A stretch of 64,000 nt of DNA from Pleomorphomonas oryzae DSM 16300 (GTDB lineage Bacteria; Pseudomonadota; Alphaproteobacteria; Rhizobiales; Pleomorphomonadaceae). Made by a program: the position numbers and the translations under genes. Where the stretch lies: positions 1 through 64,000 of the forward strand of contig NZ_AUHB01000012.1 of the NCBI RefSeq assembly GCF_000422965.1, written 5' to 3'. The notes beneath the pieces were generated by a model. The model made no database searches, had not been told where the DNA came from, and saw nothing but the letters and a program-made list of their open reading frames with translations. This document shows positions 35,626 through 45,074 of this stretch, piece by piece (position 1 is the stretch's first letter; each line of letters opens with the position of its first letter).

Positions 35626-36434
35626 TGGCCCCCCCGATCAAGGCGCTGATCTTCGACGTCGATGGGACGCTGGCGGAAACCGAGGAGGTTCACCGCCTCG
35701 CCTTCAATCGTGCCTTTGCCGAGGCCGGCTTGCCCTGGGTGTGGGAGCCCGCCTTCTATGGCGAGCTGCTGGCCGTGCACGGCGGCCGGGCACGCCTTGC
35801 CCATTTCATCGAACATTGTGCGCCGCCGATGGCCGAACAGGGCCGCCAACAGATCGACGAGTTGCACGCCGCCAAGACGCGCCTGTTCGCCAAGCTGGTG
35901 GACCGGCGGCTGGCCCGGCCGCGCCCCGGCATCGAGCGGCTGATCGACGACGCCCGTTCGCAGGGACTCGCCGTGGTGCTGGCCACCACGTCGAGCGTCG
36001 AGAATGCCGAGGCGCTGATCCTCGCCAATTTCGGGCTGGACGGGCTGGAGAAAATCACCGCCATCGTCGGCGGCGCCGATGCCGTGCGGCCAAAGCCGGC
36101 ACCCGATGTTTATGAGTTGGCGCTCACGCGCCTCGGCCTGACGCCTCGGGCGGCGATCGTGTTCGAGGATAACGGCCCGGGCCTTGCTGCCGCCACGGCG
36201 GCCGGTATCCGGACCATCGTCACACCCAGCCGCTACGCCGGCAACGACGACTTCGGCACTGCCTTCGCCGTGCTGTCGCACCTCGGCGACACCTTCGAGC
36301 CCTACCATCATATCGCCGGTGTCGGCGACGAGGGAGGCACCGACATGGTGACGGTGGCCGCCCTGCAGCGCTGGGTGTCGGATGACGACGACATGCTGGG
36401 TCTGCTGACCATCGGCGGCCGGCCGGTCTATTGA
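35625..36434 (+). CDS. cbbY: CbbY-like HAD phosphatase
   Basis: CbbY proteins remove phosphate from inhibitory sugar bisphosphates such as xylulose 1,5-bisphosphate. The 269-residue protein has the motifs IFDVDGTLAETEEVHRLAF near residue 9, TTSSVEN near residue 120 and KPAPDVYELALTRLGL near residue 157, with VFEDNGPGLAAA near residue 180. The ATG overlaps the gph stop by one base (TGATG). With rpe and gph it forms a three-gene operon of sugar-phosphate metabolism and repair. The CbbY assignment is by resemblance; other HAD-IA sugar phosphatases are close. Confidence 0.85.
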   Translation: MAPPIKALIFDVDGTLAETEEVHRLAFNRAFAEAGLPWVWEPAFYGELLAVHGGRARLAHFIEHCAPPMAEQGRQQIDELHAAKTRLFAKLVDRRLARPRPGIERLIDDARSQGLAVVLATTSSVENAEALILANFGLDGLEKITAIVGGADAVRPKPAPDVYELALTRLGLTPRAAIVFEDNGPGLAAATAAGIRTIVTPSRYAGNDDFGTAFAVLSHLGDTFEPYHHIAGVGDEGGTDMVTVAALQRWVSDDDDMLGLLTIGGRPVY

Positions 36435-36441
36435 CCTCCGG

Positions 36442-36918
36442 TTATCCGAGCCCCACCGGGAAGCCGGTGAACGGCTTGATCTCCTTCAGCACGAAGGTGG
36501 TCTGCATTTCCTTGATGCGCGGCAGGCGGCGGATCACCGTCATGGCGAAATCGGCGTAGGTGTCGAGATCGGGCGAAACCACCTGCAGCAGGAAATCGGC
36601 GTCGCCGGCAATCGAATAGCAGGCGATCACCTCGCGCAGGCGGGCGACGCTCCTGGAAAATTCCTCGGCTTCCGCCTCGCTGTGGCTGTCGATCTTGACG
36701 CGGACGAAGGCGAGCACGCCGAGACCGATCTTCTGACGGTCGAGCGCCGCGCGATAGCCGCCGATGACGCCGCTCTCCTCGAGCTGACGCACCCGCCGCC
36801 AGCAGGGCGACGTCGACAGTCCCACCTCGGCGGCCAGCGCCTGGTTGGTGAGGCGGCCGTCGGTTTGGAGCGCGTCGAGAATCTTGTTGTCGACCGGCTC
36901 CAACGGCGAGTTCGGCAT
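36442..36918 (-). CDS. Lrp/AsnC family transcriptional regulator
   Basis: The 158-residue protein has an N-terminal HTH (VDNKILDALQTDGRLTNQAL, then STSPCWRRVRQLEESGVI) and a C-terminal ligand-binding RAM domain with CYSIAGDADFLLQVVSPDL. It is divergent from a DUF2000 gene with 128 bases between. A GGTAG-GAT-CTACC inverted repeat (36945-36957) lies in the shared region and is a candidate operator. The effector amino acid is unknown. Confidence 0.9.
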   Translation of the reverse strand: MPNSPLEPVDNKILDALQTDGRLTNQALAAEVGLSTSPCWRRVRQLEESGVIGGYRAALDRQKIGLGVLAFVRVKIDSHSEAEAEEFSRSVARLREVIACYSIAGDADFLLQVVSPDLDTYADFAMTVIRRLPRIKEMQTTFVLKEIKPFTGFPVGLG

Positions 36919-36944
36919 GTTCTACCCTTCCTTGGTCTGTATAA

Positions 36945-36957
36945 GGTAGGATCTACC
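36945..36957. promoter_or_regulatory. Putative Lrp-type operator
   Basis: GGTAG and CTACC arms with a 3-base spacer lie between the divergent Lrp/AsnC and DUF2000 genes, 27 bases upstream of the regulator's start codon. Binding by the Lrp protein is inferred from position only. Confidence 0.4.
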
Positions 36958-37046
36958 ACATTTCCCGGTTAGGCCACAAACTTCGGTAAGAATTGTCCCG
37001 ATAACGCAGATAGCCTGCCGACGTGTTCATTCACTTCGGAGTTCTC

Positions 37047-37463
37047 ATGTCGCCCGACCACCGCCTCGCCATCGTCGTCAATCCCGACCTGCAGCTCGGT
37101 CTTCTCGCCAATACGGTTGGTGCAATCGGCATCGGTCTCGGTGCCCGCCTTCCGTGGCTGGGCAATCGGCCACTCACCGACCTGGACGGTCGGACCATCG
37201 ATGACAGTTCCGTCCTGCCGGTGCCCATCCTCGCGGCTTCGCCGGAAGCCATGACCGCACTGATGCTGAAGGCGATGCCGCGCGGCGACGACAGCGCACT
37301 GGTGGTGTTTCCCGCTTTCTCGCGGGCGCTGCACGACTACCGTGAGTACGAGGCGCTGCTGCCGGACAAACGTCTCGCCGAGGAGGTGATCGACGGTGTT
37401 GGCCTGTGTGGTCCGGCCAAGTGGGTGAAGTCGCTGACCGGCTCGTTGCGTCTTCTCCGGTGA
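37047..37463 (+). CDS. DUF2000 family protein
   Basis: The 138-residue protein matches DUF2000, small proteins of unknown function often next to Lrp/AsnC regulators. Conserved parts are HRLAIVVNPDLQLGLLANTV near residue 5, PVPILAASPEAMTALM near residue 60 and VGLCGPAKWVKSLTGSLRLLR at the end. ATG 37047 is chosen because it begins the family-typical MSPDHRLAIVV; a GTG at 37023 is possible. It converges on the glycosylase gene with 6 bases between. Confidence 0.82.
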   Translation: MSPDHRLAIVVNPDLQLGLLANTVGAIGIGLGARLPWLGNRPLTDLDGRTIDDSSVLPVPILAASPEAMTALMLKAMPRGDDSALVVFPAFSRALHDYREYEALLPDKRLAEEVIDGVGLCGPAKWVKSLTGSLRLLR

Positions 37464-37469
37464 TCGCTG

Positions 37470-38024
37470 TCAACGGAAGGGGCGGCTCAGGAAGACAGAT
37501 CCCTTGAGACCGAAACGCCAGGGATGGTCAACCGCCTTGGTAATGCCGATACGTGGACCGACGACAATGTCGGGCATGCCCTCGCGTGGGACCAGGCGAA
37601 AGGGTGGGACGTCGACCGACAGGCCGTTGTGGGCGATGGTGATGCCGAGCGCTTCTGTCAGCCGGCCGGGACCGGAGGCAAGAAGGCGCGGCTCGGCCGT
37701 TCGGCGCCGCTCCGCCATCGTCGCCAGGCCGGCGGTCGGTTCGATGGCTCGCACCAGCACAGCGGCACCGTGACCGATCGGACCGGCGACGATGTTGAAG
37801 CACCAATGGATGCCATAGGAACGGTAGACATAGGCGGTGAGCGGCGGGCCGAACATCGCCCGGTTGCGCGGCCGTTCGCCGGCGAAGGCATGCGAGGCGG
37901 GGTCGTCCGGCTCGTAGGCCTCGGTCTCGACGATGATGCCGCCGACACCGTCTACCGTAAGCGTGGCGCCGATCAGTTGTGGCGCCAGCTCGAGAGCGGG
38001 AAGAGGGGCAAGGGCAGAGATCAT
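37470..38024 (-). CDS. mpg: 3-methyladenine DNA glycosylase (AAG/Mpg type)
   Basis: The enzyme removes alkylated purines such as 3-methyladenine from DNA in base excision repair. The 184-residue protein is of the human AAG/Mpg type: [20 protein letters not shown] near residue 31 (catalytic Glu), [20 protein letters not shown] near residue 53, [10 protein letters not shown] near residue 73, VLVRAIEP near residue 88, [11 protein letters not shown] near residue 118 and GPRIGITKA near residue 156. The gene overlaps the end of the upstream LysR gene by four bases, an unusual pair. Confidence 0.92.
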   Translation of the reverse strand: MISALAPLPALELAPQLIGATLTVDGVGGIIVETEAYEPDDPASHAFAGERPRNRAMFGPPLTAYVYRSYGIHWCFNIVAGPIGHGAAVLVRAIEPTAGLATMAERRRTAEPRLLASGPGRLTEALGITIAHNGLSVDVPPFRLVPREGMPDIVVGPRIGITKAVDHPWRFGLKGSVFLSRPFR

Positions 38025-38914
38025 GGTTGCTTCCGAGGAGCGATACGTCGGACGAGGCGATCGGCAAGACGATCGGCAACAAAGCGGATGCGACGGCTCG
38101 GCCTAAGGTCTTCGTGATAGGTCAGCCAGAGCGGCAGCGCAAAGCCGATATCCTCGACCGGCAGACGGATGACACGTGGCTCGGTCTCGGCGATCGGCAC
38201 CTGCGCGAAGCCGATGCCGGCACCGGCGATCACCATCTGCCAGCCGACGATGTGGTCGTCGCTGCGAATGGGAAACCACTCGCGCGATACCGGCAGGCCA
38301 AAGCGGGCGAAGCCCTGCAAGAGATCGTCGGCTCGGTCGAAACCGATGACATCGTGATTGATCAGGTCGGCCAGCCGGGTCGGCGTGCCGCGCCGAGCGA
38401 GATAGGCCGGCGAAGCGTAGACGGCGAGCGGGATATCGCCGACGTGGCGACGGACGAGCTGGGGTTGCCGCGGCTCGTACATGCGGAGGGCGATATCAGC
38501 GTCGCGGCGCAGCAGGTTCTGTGTCGCGTCGCTGGCGACGATCTCGATGTCGATGGCCGGCTCCTCGATATGCAGCGCCGCGACGATCTCCGGCAGCAGA
38601 TAGGCGGCCACCATGCGGCTCGCTGTGACGCGCACCGTCCCGGCCAGACTGTCTCCGGCGCCGCTGGCCTTGCGCTCCAGAGCAAGGGCCGCCTCGCCCA
38701 TGCGTCGGGCATCCTCCACCAGATCGAGGGCGGCTGGCGTCGGCTCCAAGCCGCGCGGCTGCCGGCGGAACAGCGCCGCGTCGAGCGTTTCCTCAAGCTC
38801 GCGAATGTGTCGGCCGACGGTGGGCTGGACGAGGCCGAGCCGATCGGCGGCCGCCGACAGCGAACCGGTATCGACCACGGCGAGGAAGGAGCGAAGGAGG
38901 GTCCAGTCGAGCAT
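38021..38914 (-). CDS. LysR family transcriptional regulator
   Basis: The 297-residue protein has the LysR N-terminal HTH ([20 protein letters not shown] and [19 protein letters not shown]) and an effector domain typical of the large LysR group ([20 protein letters not shown] near residue 138). It is divergent from the NAD-dependent epimerase-like gene and overlaps the glycosylase gene downstream. The target is unknown; the divergent gene is the likeliest. Confidence 0.9.
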   Translation of the reverse strand: MLDWTLLRSFLAVVDTGSLSAAADRLGLVQPTVGRHIRELEETLDAALFRRQPRGLEPTPAALDLVEDARRMGEAALALERKASGAGDSLAGTVRVTASRMVAAYLLPEIVAALHIEEPAIDIEIVASDATQNLLRRDADIALRMYEPRQPQLVRRHVGDIPLAVYASPAYLARRGTPTRLADLINHDVIGFDRADDLLQGFARFGLPVSREWFPIRSDDHIVGWQMVIAGAGIGFAQVPIAETEPRVIRLPVEDIGFALPLWLTYHEDLRPSRRIRFVADRLADRLVRRIAPRKQP

Positions 38915-39070
38915 TTATCCATGCAAATTCGAATACCATTCCGACAGATATAGCGAATTGATGTGCGGAATAAAACTATCTAATTCAGACCTTAGGGGGT
39001 CCGCATCGACGGACGGCGGGAGAGATAGCCCCATAAACCATTATCGTTGCTTGTATTTCAGGAGTTTGCC

Positions 39071-40000
39071 ATGAGCGGACATGTCCTCGTCCTCGGTGCC
39101 CTGGGGGGCGTCGGCCAAGCGGTCGCCGAGGAATTCCATCGCCAGGGTTGGGAGGTTTCCGGCCTGGTGCGCAAGGGCAGGGCCGGCGAACTGCCGGACT
39201 GGATTTGGCCGGTGGAGGCCGAGCTCCAGGATGCCGAGGCGGTGGCCAAGGCTGTGAGCTCGCCCGTTGATGTGGTCTTCGACGGTCTCAATGCCCCCTA
39301 TCACCGCTGGGCCGAACTGGCGGAGCCGCTTTATGCCGCCGCGCTGGCCATCGCCGAACGGCTCGAGGCGTTGCATCTCTTTCCGGGCAACGTCTACGGT
39401 TTCGGCGAGGGGATGCCGGATCGGCTGACGCCGGATCTCGTCGCAGCGCCGACTTCCGAGAAGGGCAAGATCCGCGTCGCCATCGAGCGGAGTTTCGCCG
39501 AGGCGGCGAAGGCCGGCCGCGTCCGGACCTGCATTCTCCGGGCCGGCGATTTCTTCGGTCCGACCATCTCCGGCCAGAGTTGGCTGTCCGCCTTCATCGC
39601 CACCAAGGCGGCCGAGGGCCTCATTCGGTCGCGCGGACCGAAGGATGTGCCGCATGCCTGGGCCTATCTTCCGGATCTCGCCCGCGCCTTCGTGCAGCTC
39701 GCCGAACAGCGTGACCGCCTCGGCGCCTTCGAGGTGTTCCACTTCGAGGGACATACCGCGTCGATCAGCGATATCGCGGCGGCTGCCGGCCTTGCCCATC
39801 AGCGGCCGATGCGGGTGCGGCGCGTGCCGGCCTTCGTCTTCACCTTGATGGGCCTGGTCAACCCGGTGATCCGCGCCTCGCACGAGATGGCTTATCTCTG
39901 GCGAGTGCCGCACCGGCTGGTCGATCGCCGCCTGGAAGCAGTTGCGGGGCCGCTGGCGGCGACCCCGCTGCCGAAGGCGCTGGCGTCGATCCAGGTCTGA
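39071..40000 (+). CDS. NAD(P)-dependent epimerase/dehydratase-like protein
   Basis: The 309-residue protein has an extended-SDR/NAD(P) fold with VLVLGALGGVGQAVAEEFHR near residue 5 as the cofactor-binding motif. It continues with NVYGFGEGMPDRL near residue 109, RAGDFFGPTI near residue 158 and the substrate-side stretch AWAYLPDLARAFVQLAE near residue 198. The canonical YxxxK is not obvious, as in atypical SDR families, so a reductase or ligand-sensing role is possible. AGGAG precedes the ATG by six bases. The divergent LysR gene (38021-38914) may regulate it. Confidence 0.8.
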   Translation: MSGHVLVLGALGGVGQAVAEEFHRQGWEVSGLVRKGRAGELPDWIWPVEAELQDAEAVAKAVSSPVDVVFDGLNAPYHRWAELAEPLYAAALAIAERLEALHLFPGNVYGFGEGMPDRLTPDLVAAPTSEKGKIRVAIERSFAEAAKAGRVRTCILRAGDFFGPTISGQSWLSAFIATKAAEGLIRSRGPKDVPHAWAYLPDLARAFVQLAEQRDRLGAFEVFHFEGHTASISDIAAAAGLAHQRPMRVRRVPAFVFTLMGLVNPVIRASHEMAYLWRVPHRLVDRRLEAVAGPLAATPLPKALASIQV

Positions 40001-40005
40001 TCGGC

Positions 40006-41031
40006 CTAGGCCATTTCGACGACGATCTTGCCGAAGGGACCTCGGTCGAGATGGTCGAGCGCCGCCGGAAGATCGGCAAGCGGGTAACGCTTGTCGATCA
40101 CCGGCTTGAGGCCGGCGCGATCGACCTCCGCGACGAGGTCTTCCAACGCCCGGCGATGGCCGACACCGATGCCCTGCACCGTGACGTTCTTCAACATCAG
40201 CGGGCCGGCAGGGGATGCGATCTCGAATCCCTCCAGAACTCCGATCTGGTAGATCCGGCCGTTGATCGCCGCTGCCCGCACGGCCTTGGCGAGATGCGGC
40301 CCTCCGACCAGTTCGAGGATATGGTCGGCACCGCGATCGGCGGTCAGGCGGTAGACCGCTTCCACCCAGTCCTCTTTCGACCGATCGATACCTTCATCGG
40401 CGCCGAGCGTCTTGGCGCGCGCCAACTTCTCCGCGCTGCCCGAGACGACGATGACGTTGGCGCCGCGCGCCTTGGCAATCTGCAAGCCGAACAGGGCGAC
40501 GCCGCCCGTCCCTTCGATCAGCACGCTTTCACCGGCGCGGATGTGACCTTTCTCGACCAGCGCGAACCAGGCCGTCACTCCGGCGCAGGGCAAGGTGCTC
40601 GCCTCGCTGTCGTCGAGAGAGGCGGGTGCGCGTACGAACCAGTCGGCTGGAAAGGCGACATAGTCCGCGAGTACGCCGGGATAGTGCCCGCCGAGCGTCT
40701 GATAGGGCGGGAAGCGGCCATTGCCGCGCGGTGGGCCATCGAGCCATTCCGGCGCAAAGACCGAAATGACGCGGTCGCCGGCGGCAAAGCGCGTCACGCC
40801 GTCGCCGACCGCTTGCACCACTCCCGAGAGATCGGAGCCGGGGGTAAAGGGGAAGGCCAGCGGCAGGCCCATGCCGCTGTCGATCATCAGCTTGTCGCGG
40901 TAGTTGAGGGAGACGGCCGCTACCTTGACCAGCACCTCGCCGTGCCCGGGGTCGGGGATGGGCACCGACCTCAGGACCAACTTGTCGCGTCCGATCCCAT
41001 CCATTTCCCAGCGCTGCATCGTTCCGATCAT
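40006..41031 (-). CDS. Zinc-independent alcohol dehydrogenase/quinone oxidoreductase
   Basis: The 341-residue MDR-family protein has the GroES-like N-terminal domain (LNYRDKLMIDSGMGLPLAFPF near residue 42, then GVVQAVGDGVTRFAAGDRV) and a Rossmann domain with VLIEGTGGVALFGLQIAKA near residue 145. It lacks the structural zinc cysteines and resembles the NAD(P)H-dependent quinone oxidoreductase and zinc-free ADH group. ATG 41031 has GGAG seven bases upstream. The divergent LysR gene starts 103 bases away and probably controls it. The substrate is unknown. Confidence 0.87.
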   Translation of the reverse strand: MIGTMQRWEMDGIGRDKLVLRSVPIPDPGHGEVLVKVAAVSLNYRDKLMIDSGMGLPLAFPFTPGSDLSGVVQAVGDGVTRFAAGDRVISVFAPEWLDGPPRGNGRFPPYQTLGGHYPGVLADYVAFPADWFVRAPASLDDSEASTLPCAGVTAWFALVEKGHIRAGESVLIEGTGGVALFGLQIAKARGANVIVVSGSAEKLARAKTLGADEGIDRSKEDWVEAVYRLTADRGADHILELVGGPHLAKAVRAAAINGRIYQIGVLEGFEIASPAGPLMLKNVTVQGIGVGHRRALEDLVAEVDRAGLKPVIDKRYPLADLPAALDHLDRGPFGKIVVEMA

Positions 41032-41134
41032 TGTTCGCTCCTTGACGTTGACCAGGAGTGCGCAGCATATCGTTGAGTTATTGGAGCCGGTGGCGACATC
41101 TACTCCGATCATTGGCGCCTATGGGATGACAATC

Positions 41135-42040
41135 ATGGCGGACATATTGAATGGGGTCGATGTCTTCGTGGCGGCGGTCGAGACCGGCAGCTTCGCCGCG
41201 GCGGCCGAGCGGCTGCACGTAACGCGTTCGGCGGTGGCCAAGACGATCGCGCGGATGGAAGCCCGGCTCAATGTCCGCTTGCTCCATCGCACCACACGCC
41301 GCCTGGCGCTCACCGAGGACGGCCAAGGCTATTACGAGCATTGCCTGCGGGCTCTGGAGGAGCTGCATGCTGGCGAGGTGGCCTTGGATTCGGGACGGCG
41401 GGAGGTGGCGGGACGACTCAGGGTGTCGGTGCCCATGCTGTTCGGCAAGCGCTGCGTGGCGCCGGTCCTGTCAAGCCTGGCGGCGGAACATCCCCGGCTG
41501 GAGCTCGATCTATCCTTCAGCGATCGTCAGGTGGACCTGATCGAGGACGGCTTCGACCTAGCCATCCGCAATGGCGACATCGGCAATGGCGCCGGCCTCA
41601 TGACCCGGACGGTGAGCTTGCAGCGTATGACGGTTTGCGCCTCGCCGTCCTATCTCGATCGCCATGGACGGCCGGCAGACCTCGATGATCTGGCTCATCA
41701 TCAGGCGATCACCTACGGCCGCTCCGGCCGGATCAGAAGCTGGCAATTTCCCATGGAGGACGGCGTGTTGCGGGAGGTGACGCCACCGAGCCGGATGCGC
41801 TTCGACGATCTCGAAGCGATCGCCGATGCGGCGGAAGCCGGCTATGGGTTGGCGTGGCTGCCCTGTTGGCTGATCCGCAGCAGGGTCAGGGCGGGCACCC
41901 TCGTTTCCCTGCTCGGTAACGTGCCGCGCCAGGTGTTCAGGACGCATGCCCTCTGGCCGGACACCCCGCATTTGCCGCTGCGCGTTCGGTGCGCCATCGA
42001 TGCGCTGGCGGCCGTGCTTCCCGGAAGCGCCGAACTCTAG
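41135..42040 (+). CDS. LysR family transcriptional regulator
   Basis: The 301-residue protein has a LysR HTH (NGVDVFVAAVETGSFAAAAE and SAVAKTIARMEARLNVRLL) and an effector domain of the group that usually regulates adjacent oxidoreductases (RLRVSVPMLFGKRCVAPVL near residue 90). An ATG nine bases upstream (41126) is an alternative start; the one given has a GGGA element at a better distance. It is divergent from the alcohol dehydrogenase-like gene, its likely target. Confidence 0.9.
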   Translation: MADILNGVDVFVAAVETGSFAAAAERLHVTRSAVAKTIARMEARLNVRLLHRTTRRLALTEDGQGYYEHCLRALEELHAGEVALDSGRREVAGRLRVSVPMLFGKRCVAPVLSSLAAEHPRLELDLSFSDRQVDLIEDGFDLAIRNGDIGNGAGLMTRTVSLQRMTVCASPSYLDRHGRPADLDDLAHHQAITYGRSGRIRSWQFPMEDGVLREVTPPSRMRFDDLEAIADAAEAGYGLAWLPCWLIRSRVRAGTLVSLLGNVPRQVFRTHALWPDTPHLPLRVRCAIDALAAVLPGSAEL

Positions 42041-42106
42041 CCTGTTGGTCTCACGCCCCCGGACGCAAAACCGCTTCCCACCTTTGCGGGAGTTGCTCCG
42101 GCCATG

Positions 42107-42143
42107 AAAAAGGACGCGGTACGGATCGACCGTACCGCGTCCT
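42107..42143 (-). terminator. Rho-independent terminator of the dpp operon
   Basis: A 14-bp perfect stem (42111-42124 with 42130-42143) and an ATCGA loop are followed on the minus strand by TTTTT (42107-42111). It lies 26 bases beyond the dppF stop. Confidence 0.92.
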
Positions 42144-42168
42144 GTGCAATGGGTGCCGCGATGCCGGC

Positions 42169-43173
42169 CTAGAGCAGTTCGCCCTGCACCGCGAAGCAGG
42201 CGACGTCGGCGTTGCCGCCGGGCGCCCTCAAGAGCTTTGGCGTGTCGACGTCGCAAGGCTCGTAGGCGAAGGGACAGCGCGGATGGAAGGCGCAGCCCCT
42301 CGGCGGACGCAGGGGCGACGGCAGTTCGCCGGTGAGGCGAATGCGCTCGCGCCGCTTCTCGGGTTCGGTGGTGGGCGTCGCCGACAACAGGGCGCGCGTA
42401 TAGGGATGGCGCGGCGTGTTGAAGATCTCCTCGGCCGTGCCGAATTCGACGGGGCGGCCGAGATACATCACCATCACCTCATCGGCGATGTGGCGCACGA
42501 CCGAGAGATCGTGGCTGATGAACAGGTAGGCGAGGCCGAATTCCTGCTGCAGGTCCATCAGAAGGTTCAGCACCTGCGCCTGGATGGATACGTCGAGCGC
42601 CGACACCGGTTCGTCGAGCACCAGGATCTTCGGGTTGAGCATCAGCGACCGGGCGATGGCGATGCGCTGGCGCTGGCCACCGGAGAACATGTGCGGGTAG
42701 CGGTCGTAATGTTCGGGCCGGAGACCGACCTTTTCCATCATCGCCCGCGCCTTCTGCTGGCGCGCGGACGCCGACAGCGAGGTGTTGAGGCGCAACGGCT
42801 CTTCCAGGATGGTGCCGACCTTCTGGCGCGGGTTGAGCGAGCCATAGGGGTCCTGGAAGACGATCTGCACCGTGCGGCGCAGCTCGTGGCTCGGCGCCAC
42901 GTTGTGGTGCACCTGCTTGCCGTCGATGATCAGCTCGCCGGCGGTCGGCGGCTCGATCATGGTGACGAGGCGGGCCAGCGTCGACTTGCCGCAGCCGGAC
43001 TCGCCGACGACGGCCAGCGTCTTGCCTGCACTGAGCTTGAAGGACGCTTCCGACAGAGCCCGCACGGTGGCCGGCTCGGCGAACATGCCGCGCCTCAGGC
43101 TGTAGTGACGGGCGAGGTGTTGGGCCTCGAGAACGACATCGGATGAAACGGGGGACGAAACGGGAGCGTTCAT
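42169..43173 (-). CDS. dppF: Dipeptide ABC transporter ATP-binding protein DppF
   Basis: This is one of the two ATPases that power dipeptide uptake. The 334-residue protein has Walker [10 protein letters not shown] near residue 57, the Q-loop in [13 protein letters not shown], the ABC signature [14 protein letters not shown] near residue 158 and Walker [15 protein letters not shown] near residue 179. The oligopeptide-type C-terminal Cys region ([15 protein letters not shown]) may bind a cluster. It overlaps dppD by four bases, so the two ATPases are translationally coupled. Confidence 0.93.
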   Translation of the reverse strand: MNAPVSSPVSSDVVLEAQHLARHYSLRRGMFAEPATVRALSEASFKLSAGKTLAVVGESGCGKSTLARLVTMIEPPTAGELIIDGKQVHHNVAPSHELRRTVQIVFQDPYGSLNPRQKVGTILEEPLRLNTSLSASARQQKARAMMEKVGLRPEHYDRYPHMFSGGQRQRIAIARSLMLNPKILVLDEPVSALDVSIQAQVLNLLMDLQQEFGLAYLFISHDLSVVRHIADEVMVMYLGRPVEFGTAEEIFNTPRHPYTRALLSATPTTEPEKRRERIRLTGELPSPLRPPRGCAFHPRCPFAYEPCDVDTPKLLRAPGGNADVACFAVQGELL

Positions 43174-44186
43174 GCCGAAAGCCTCCGGTCGAGGATGGCG
43201 GCCGGGCCGGGGTGGCCAACCGGCTTGCCCTGATTGAGCGGGTAATGGCAGAGCGCGTAGCCGGCAGCCTGGCCCTGAGTGACCGGCGCCTTCTCGACGC
43301 AGCGTTCGGTGGCGAAGTCGCAGCGCGGGCTGAACAGACAGCCGGCGGGGCGGTCATACTGGCCTGGCACCACGCCCGGAATGGACGGCAGACGGCGGGT
43401 GGTTGCCCGCTCCGGCAGGGCGGACAGAAGGGCCGCCGTATAGGGATGGTGCGGGTCGGCGAACAGCTGGCTGACCGGCTGCTCTTCCACCTTCTGCCCG
43501 GCATATTGCACCGAGACGCGGTTGGCGGTTTCGGCGACGACGCCCATGTCGTGGGTGATCAGCACCAGCGCCATGCCGGTGTCGCGTTGCAGCTTGGCGA
43601 GGAGGTCGAGGATCTGCGCCTGGATGGTGACGTCGAGCGCGGTGGTCGGCTCGTCGGCGATCAGCAGCTTGGGATTGCAGGCAATCGCCATGGCGATCAT
43701 CACGCGCTGGTTCATGCCGCCCGACATCTGGTGCGGATAGGTGTCGAGGCGCTCGGAGGCCGAGGGGATGCCGACCAGCTCAAGGAGCTCGACGGTGCGA
43801 TCGCGGCGGGCGCGCTTGTTGAGGCCGAGATGGACCTTCAGCACTTCGCCGATCTGCCAGCCGACCGTGTAGCACGGGTTGAGCGAGCTCATCGGCTCCT
43901 GGAAGATCATGGCGAGGTCGTTGCCGATGATCCGGCGGCGCTCGCGGGCCGGGATCGTCAGGAGGTCCTTGCCGTCGAACATCATCTTGTCGGCGGTGAT
44001 GGTGGCCGTCCACGGCAGGAGACCCATCAACGCCAGCATGGACACCGACTTGCCCGAGCCGCTTTCGCCAACGATGGATACGATCTCGCCGGGATCGACG
44101 GTCATCGACACGCCGTCGACGGCGCGGAACTGGCCGCCCACCGTGCGGAAATCGACCGAGAGGTTGCTGATTTCGAGAATGGGCAT
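43170..44186 (-). CDS. dppD: Dipeptide ABC transporter ATP-binding protein DppD
   Basis: This is the second ATPase of the dipeptide transporter. The 338-residue protein has Walker A GESGSGKS near residue 40, the Q-loop [19 protein letters not shown], the ABC signature [15 protein letters not shown] near residue 156 and Walker [15 protein letters not shown] near residue 176, plus the C-terminal Cys segment [15 protein letters not shown]. The ATG at 44186 overlaps the dppC stop by one base; a GTG one codon earlier is less likely. Confidence 0.93.
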   Translation of the reverse strand: MPILEISNLSVDFRTVGGQFRAVDGVSMTVDPGEIVSIVGESGSGKSVSMLALMGLLPWTATITADKMMFDGKDLLTIPARERRRIIGNDLAMIFQEPMSSLNPCYTVGWQIGEVLKVHLGLNKRARRDRTVELLELVGIPSASERLDTYPHQMSGGMNQRVMIAMAIACNPKLLIADEPTTALDVTIQAQILDLLAKLQRDTGMALVLITHDMGVVAETANRVSVQYAGQKVEEQPVSQLFADPHHPYTAALLSALPERATTRRLPSIPGVVPGQYDRPAGCLFSPRCDFATERCVEKAPVTQGQAAGYALCHYPLNQGKPVGHPGPAAILDRRLSA

Positions 44187-45070
44187 CACGACCTCTTCAG
44201 CTTCGGATCGAGGGCGTCGCGCAGGCCGTCACCCATCAGGTTGATGGCCAGCACGGTGATCAGGATGGCAACGCCCGGGAAGGTGACGACCCACCAGGCA
44301 CGGGTGATGAACTCGCGCGCCTCGGCCAGCATGGTGCCCCATTCCGGCGTCGGCGGCTGGGCGCCCATGCCGAGGAAGCCGAGGGCGGCGGCGTCGAGGA
44401 TGGCGCCCGAGAAGGAGAGGGCGGCCTGAACGATCAGCGGCGCCATGCAGTTCGGCAGGATGGTCACGAACATCAGCCACAGCGGGCCGGCGCCGGACAC
44501 CCGGGCGGCCGTCACGTAGTCGCGGTTGCGCTCGGTGAGAACGGCAGCGCGGGTGAGGCGCACATAGTGCGGCTGGGCCACAATGGCGATGGCGATCATC
44601 GCATTGGTGAGGCCGGGGCCGAGGATGGCAACCAGCGTCAGCGCCAGGAGGAGCGACGGGAAGGCGAGGATGACGTCCATGACGCGCATGATCGTCGTAT
44701 CCACCCAGCCGCGGAAGAAGCCGGCGAACATGCCGATGATGACGCCGCCGATCAGCGACACCGAAACGACGACCACACCGATGAACAGCGAGAAGCGCGA
44801 GCCGAAGATCAGGCGCGACAGAATGTCGCGGCCGAGTGCATCCGTACCCAGCAGGAAGATGCCTTCGCTGCCATGGGTGAGCGGCGGCGCCAGAAGCGCG
44901 TCGCGGAACTGCTGGTCGGGGTTGAACGGGGCGAACAGCGGCGCGGCAATCGCCACGATCACCAGCGCTACGAACAGCACGAGGCCGGCGACGGCACCGT
45001 GGTTTTCCGAGAAATAGCGCCAGAATTCCTTGAGGCGCCCCGGACGGACGGAAGCGGAGACGGCGGTCAT
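44186..45070 (-). CDS. dppC: Dipeptide ABC transporter permease DppC
   Basis: This inner-membrane permease subunit has 294 residues. It has an N-terminal TM near residues 24-45, [20 protein letters not shown] near residue 73 and several further TM segments, with the EAA-type cytoplasmic loop [20 protein letters not shown] near residue 182. It starts 4 bases after the dppB stop and ends overlapping the dppD start. Confidence 0.93.
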   Translation of the reverse strand: MTAVSASVRPGRLKEFWRYFSENHGAVAGLVLFVALVIVAIAAPLFAPFNPDQQFRDALLAPPLTHGSEGIFLLGTDALGRDILSRLIFGSRFSLFIGVVVVSVSLIGGVIIGMFAGFFRGWVDTTIMRVMDVILAFPSLLLALTLVAILGPGLTNAMIAIAIVAQPHYVRLTRAAVLTERNRDYVTAARVSGAGPLWLMFVTILPNCMAPLIVQAALSFSGAILDAAALGFLGMGAQPPTPEWGTMLAEAREFITRAWWVVTFPGVAILITVLAINLMGDGLRDALDPKLKRS

Positions 45071-45074
45071 CGGA

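Noticed and set aside
32504-36434. Evidence for autotrophy from CbbR, gph and cbbY
   Set aside because: No RuBisCO or phosphoribulokinase is in the window. These genes also occur in heterotrophs, so autotrophy is not supported here.
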